Of a DNA stretch of 41,028 nucleotides, positions 40,128-41,028 are shown in pieces. Origin of the DNA: Clostridiales bacterium. Its GTDB lineage: Bacteria; Bacillota; Clostridia; Oscillospirales; Oscillospiraceae. The translations under genes were made by a program, and so were the position numbers. Each line of letters starts with the position of its first letter. Within the stretch, counting starts at the first letter, position 1. Location of the stretch: assembly GCA_022770345.1 (NCBI GenBank), contig JALEII010000040.1, forward strand, positions 1 through 41,028. Direction: 5' to 3'. Under the pieces are notes generated by a model. That model saw only the letters and a list, made by a program, of their open reading frames with translations. It searched no databases and was not told the origin of the DNA.

Positions 40128-40761
40128 GAGCGGAATCCCGGCAGTGGGTCTGACGCTGCTGATTCTAGCGGCGGCCAGCACCTGGAACAGCGGTGAAAAC
40201 GCCAACAGGACGGGGAACGTCCTTTTTTGGCTGGAAGCCATTTTGCTGGGTGTGTTTGCATTGGTGGGATCAATAGACTGGACATGGCAGGGCATCCCGG
40301 CAGGGGCGTATCGATGGGAACTGATTCCCTTGTTGCTGCTCCCGGCGATGGACAGCGAACAATCGGAAACGAAAGGCAGCTGGAAGGTAGGCATCGGCAC
40401 ATTTCTTATCCCGACCCTGTTCGCCCTACTGGCGGCGGGACAGCTTCCCGGTATTCAAGCGGATGGGTTCCGTAAGTTGGCGCAATCCATAGGCGTGCCG
40501 GGGCTGTCCGGAAGAATGGATGCAATCGCCGCCTGCGCTATGACACTTGGACTTTTTGCGGCTTTGAGCAGGGGAATGAGTGCTGGCATAGAAGGCATTG
40601 AAGGGAAAAAAAGAGGGATAGCGATCATTGTTTTGACGGCTGTCGGCGGAATCGCAGTATTTACCGGGATCAAAATTCTGAAAATCTTCGTGATGTGGAC
40701 AGTAGTATGCTACCTGACAAATTTTTCGATGAAACAGAAAAAAGATGAAAAAAGGGGTTGA
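39892..40761 (+). CDS. Polytopic membrane protein of the germination operon, possibly GerB-like
   Basis: This 289-residue frame starts at TTG 39892 (GGAGG 11 bases upstream) and encodes about eight hydrophobic helices. The C-terminal part, containing SGRMDAIAACAMTLGLFAALS, recalls the late helices of GerB-type APC permeases, which form the germinant-binding channel. It is about 70 residues shorter than a usual GerB and much diverged, so the assignment rests mainly on the operon. It ends with a Lys-rich tail (KQKKDEKRG). The frame overlaps the previous open frame by 236 bases; see the note there. An ATG at 39937 is an alternative start without a ribosome site. Confidence 0.6.
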   Translation: MKQRKVACWPWLLAAMTPAAMIAAETPWHWAALTGAACGTLNMIVVRWGKTGPRWARYLYALLLTTFLAPLAENCWVNESGIPAVGLTLLILAAASTWNSGENANRTGNVLFWLEAILLGVFALVGSIDWTWQGIPAGAYRWELIPLLLLPAMDSEQSETKGSWKVGIGTFLIPTLFALLAAGQLPGIQADGFRKLAQSIGVPGLSGRMDAIAACAMTLGLFAALSRGMSAGIEGIEGKKRGIAIIVLTAVGGIAVFTGIKILKIFVMWTVVCYLTNFSMKQKKDEKRG

Positions 40762-40786
40762 CAAACGAGGGGAGGGGGTGTATTAT
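40758..40786 (+). promoter_or_regulatory. Tandem rRNA operon promoter P1
   Basis: Consensus TTGACA (40758-40763) and TATTAT (40781-40786) are separated by exactly 17 bases. Its -35 overlaps the last codons of the germination operon. About 145 bases separate it from the second promoter, a spacing typical of tandem rrn promoters. Confidence 0.85.
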
Positions 40787-40903
40787 ATGCAAGCGCTTTG
40801 GGGCGCAGGACCTGAACAAGTAAAAAATTGAGGATTGGAAGCGGGGAAGAGCGGAAAGCATCGAGACCTGCGGAAGAAAATCAAAAGAAGCTGAAAAAAG
40901 GGC

Positions 40904-40932
40904 TTGACAAACCGAAGAGCTTGTGATAGAAT
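40904..40932 (+). promoter_or_regulatory. Tandem rRNA operon promoter P2
   Basis: TTGACA (40904-40909) and TAGAAT (40927-40932) have a 17-base spacer. The 25 bases upstream are A-rich (AAAATCAAAAG, then GAAAAAAG), as in UP elements of strong promoters. There is no open reading frame downstream, which points to a stable RNA. Confidence 0.85.
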
Positions 40933-41028
40933 AAGCAAGCTAACCCGCTGAGGGGACGCGAAACGGTACCTTGTAAATTGAATAACGCAAAGACGAAAAG
41001 AGCACCTTGAACAAAGTAAAATGGATTG
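40933..41028 (+). other. rRNA operon leader (16S gene beyond the right edge)
   Basis: This non-coding stretch contains GGTACCTTGTAAATTGAATAA and a second ACCTTGAACAAAG. The pattern is common in Firmicute rRNA leaders and spacers, where an ACCTTGAAAA-type element precedes the rRNA gene. The window ends before any 16S sequence can be read, so the assignment rests on the promoters and this leader. Confidence 0.7.

Overview
The window looks like a chromosomal segment of a GC-rich, spore-forming, anaerobic Gram-positive bacterium of class Clostridia, most likely in the Oscillospirales. The grounds are the complete anaerobic (cbi-type) corrin pathway, strong GGAGG ribosome sites, -35/-10 promoters with 17-bp spacing, a GerA-family spore germination operon, an archaeal-type prolyl-tRNA synthetase and clostridial cobalamin riboswitches. 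This placement is inferred from gene content only.

Layout. 1-1641 is decayed DNA ending in the wreck of an acyl-CoA synthetase-like gene. 1675-11417 (minus strand) is a corrinoid uptake operon. It runs from a promoter through a cobalamin riboswitch and its terminator to a 1763-residue secreted repeat protein, a BtuF-like lipoprotein, a BtuC-like permease, a BtuD-like ATPase and the methyltransferase CbiL. 11457-24225 (minus strand) is the main cobalamin synthesis operon. Its own promoter, cobalamin riboswitch and terminator are followed by cbiA, cbiC, cbiD, cbiF, cbiG, cbiH, a cbiJ-cbiE-cbiT triple fusion, cbiB, cobD, cobQ, cobO and an ApgM-like phosphatase or mutase gene. Nearly all junctions overlap by 1 to 8 bases. 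24249-28146 (minus) is a MarR regulator followed by a heterodimeric ABC exporter. 28253-29624 (minus) is an AT-richer pair: a secreted protein and a lipoprotein of unknown function.

From about 29.9 kb onward lie housekeeping genes: a YdcF/DUF218 membrane protein and an M42 aminopeptidase (+), tRNA-Leu(CAA) (+), a single-chain L-serine dehydratase (-), proS (+), and a minus-strand operon of mnmE, a cysteine desulfurase and a small membrane protein. A GerA-family germination operon (+) follows. The last 270 bases hold two near-consensus tandem promoters and a leader typical of a ribosomal RNA operon, whose 16S gene would begin just beyond the right edge.

How it fits together. The two cobalamin riboswitches place both uptake and de novo synthesis under corrinoid feedback. 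CbiL, needed for synthesis, sits in the uptake operon, so the synthesis pathway needs both transcripts. Cobaltochelatase (CbiK/X), CobU, CobS, CobT and cobalt import (CbiMNQO) are not in this window and must be elsewhere if the pathway is complete. The most novel element is the giant secreted protein. It carries ten related beta-strand-rich repeats of about 110 residues, nine with an [LM]Y-x-G core motif, followed by what looks like one lobe of a BtuF-type binding protein. It is translationally coupled to the full BtuF-like lipoprotein. I read it as a candidate Gram-positive surface corrinoid-capture system.
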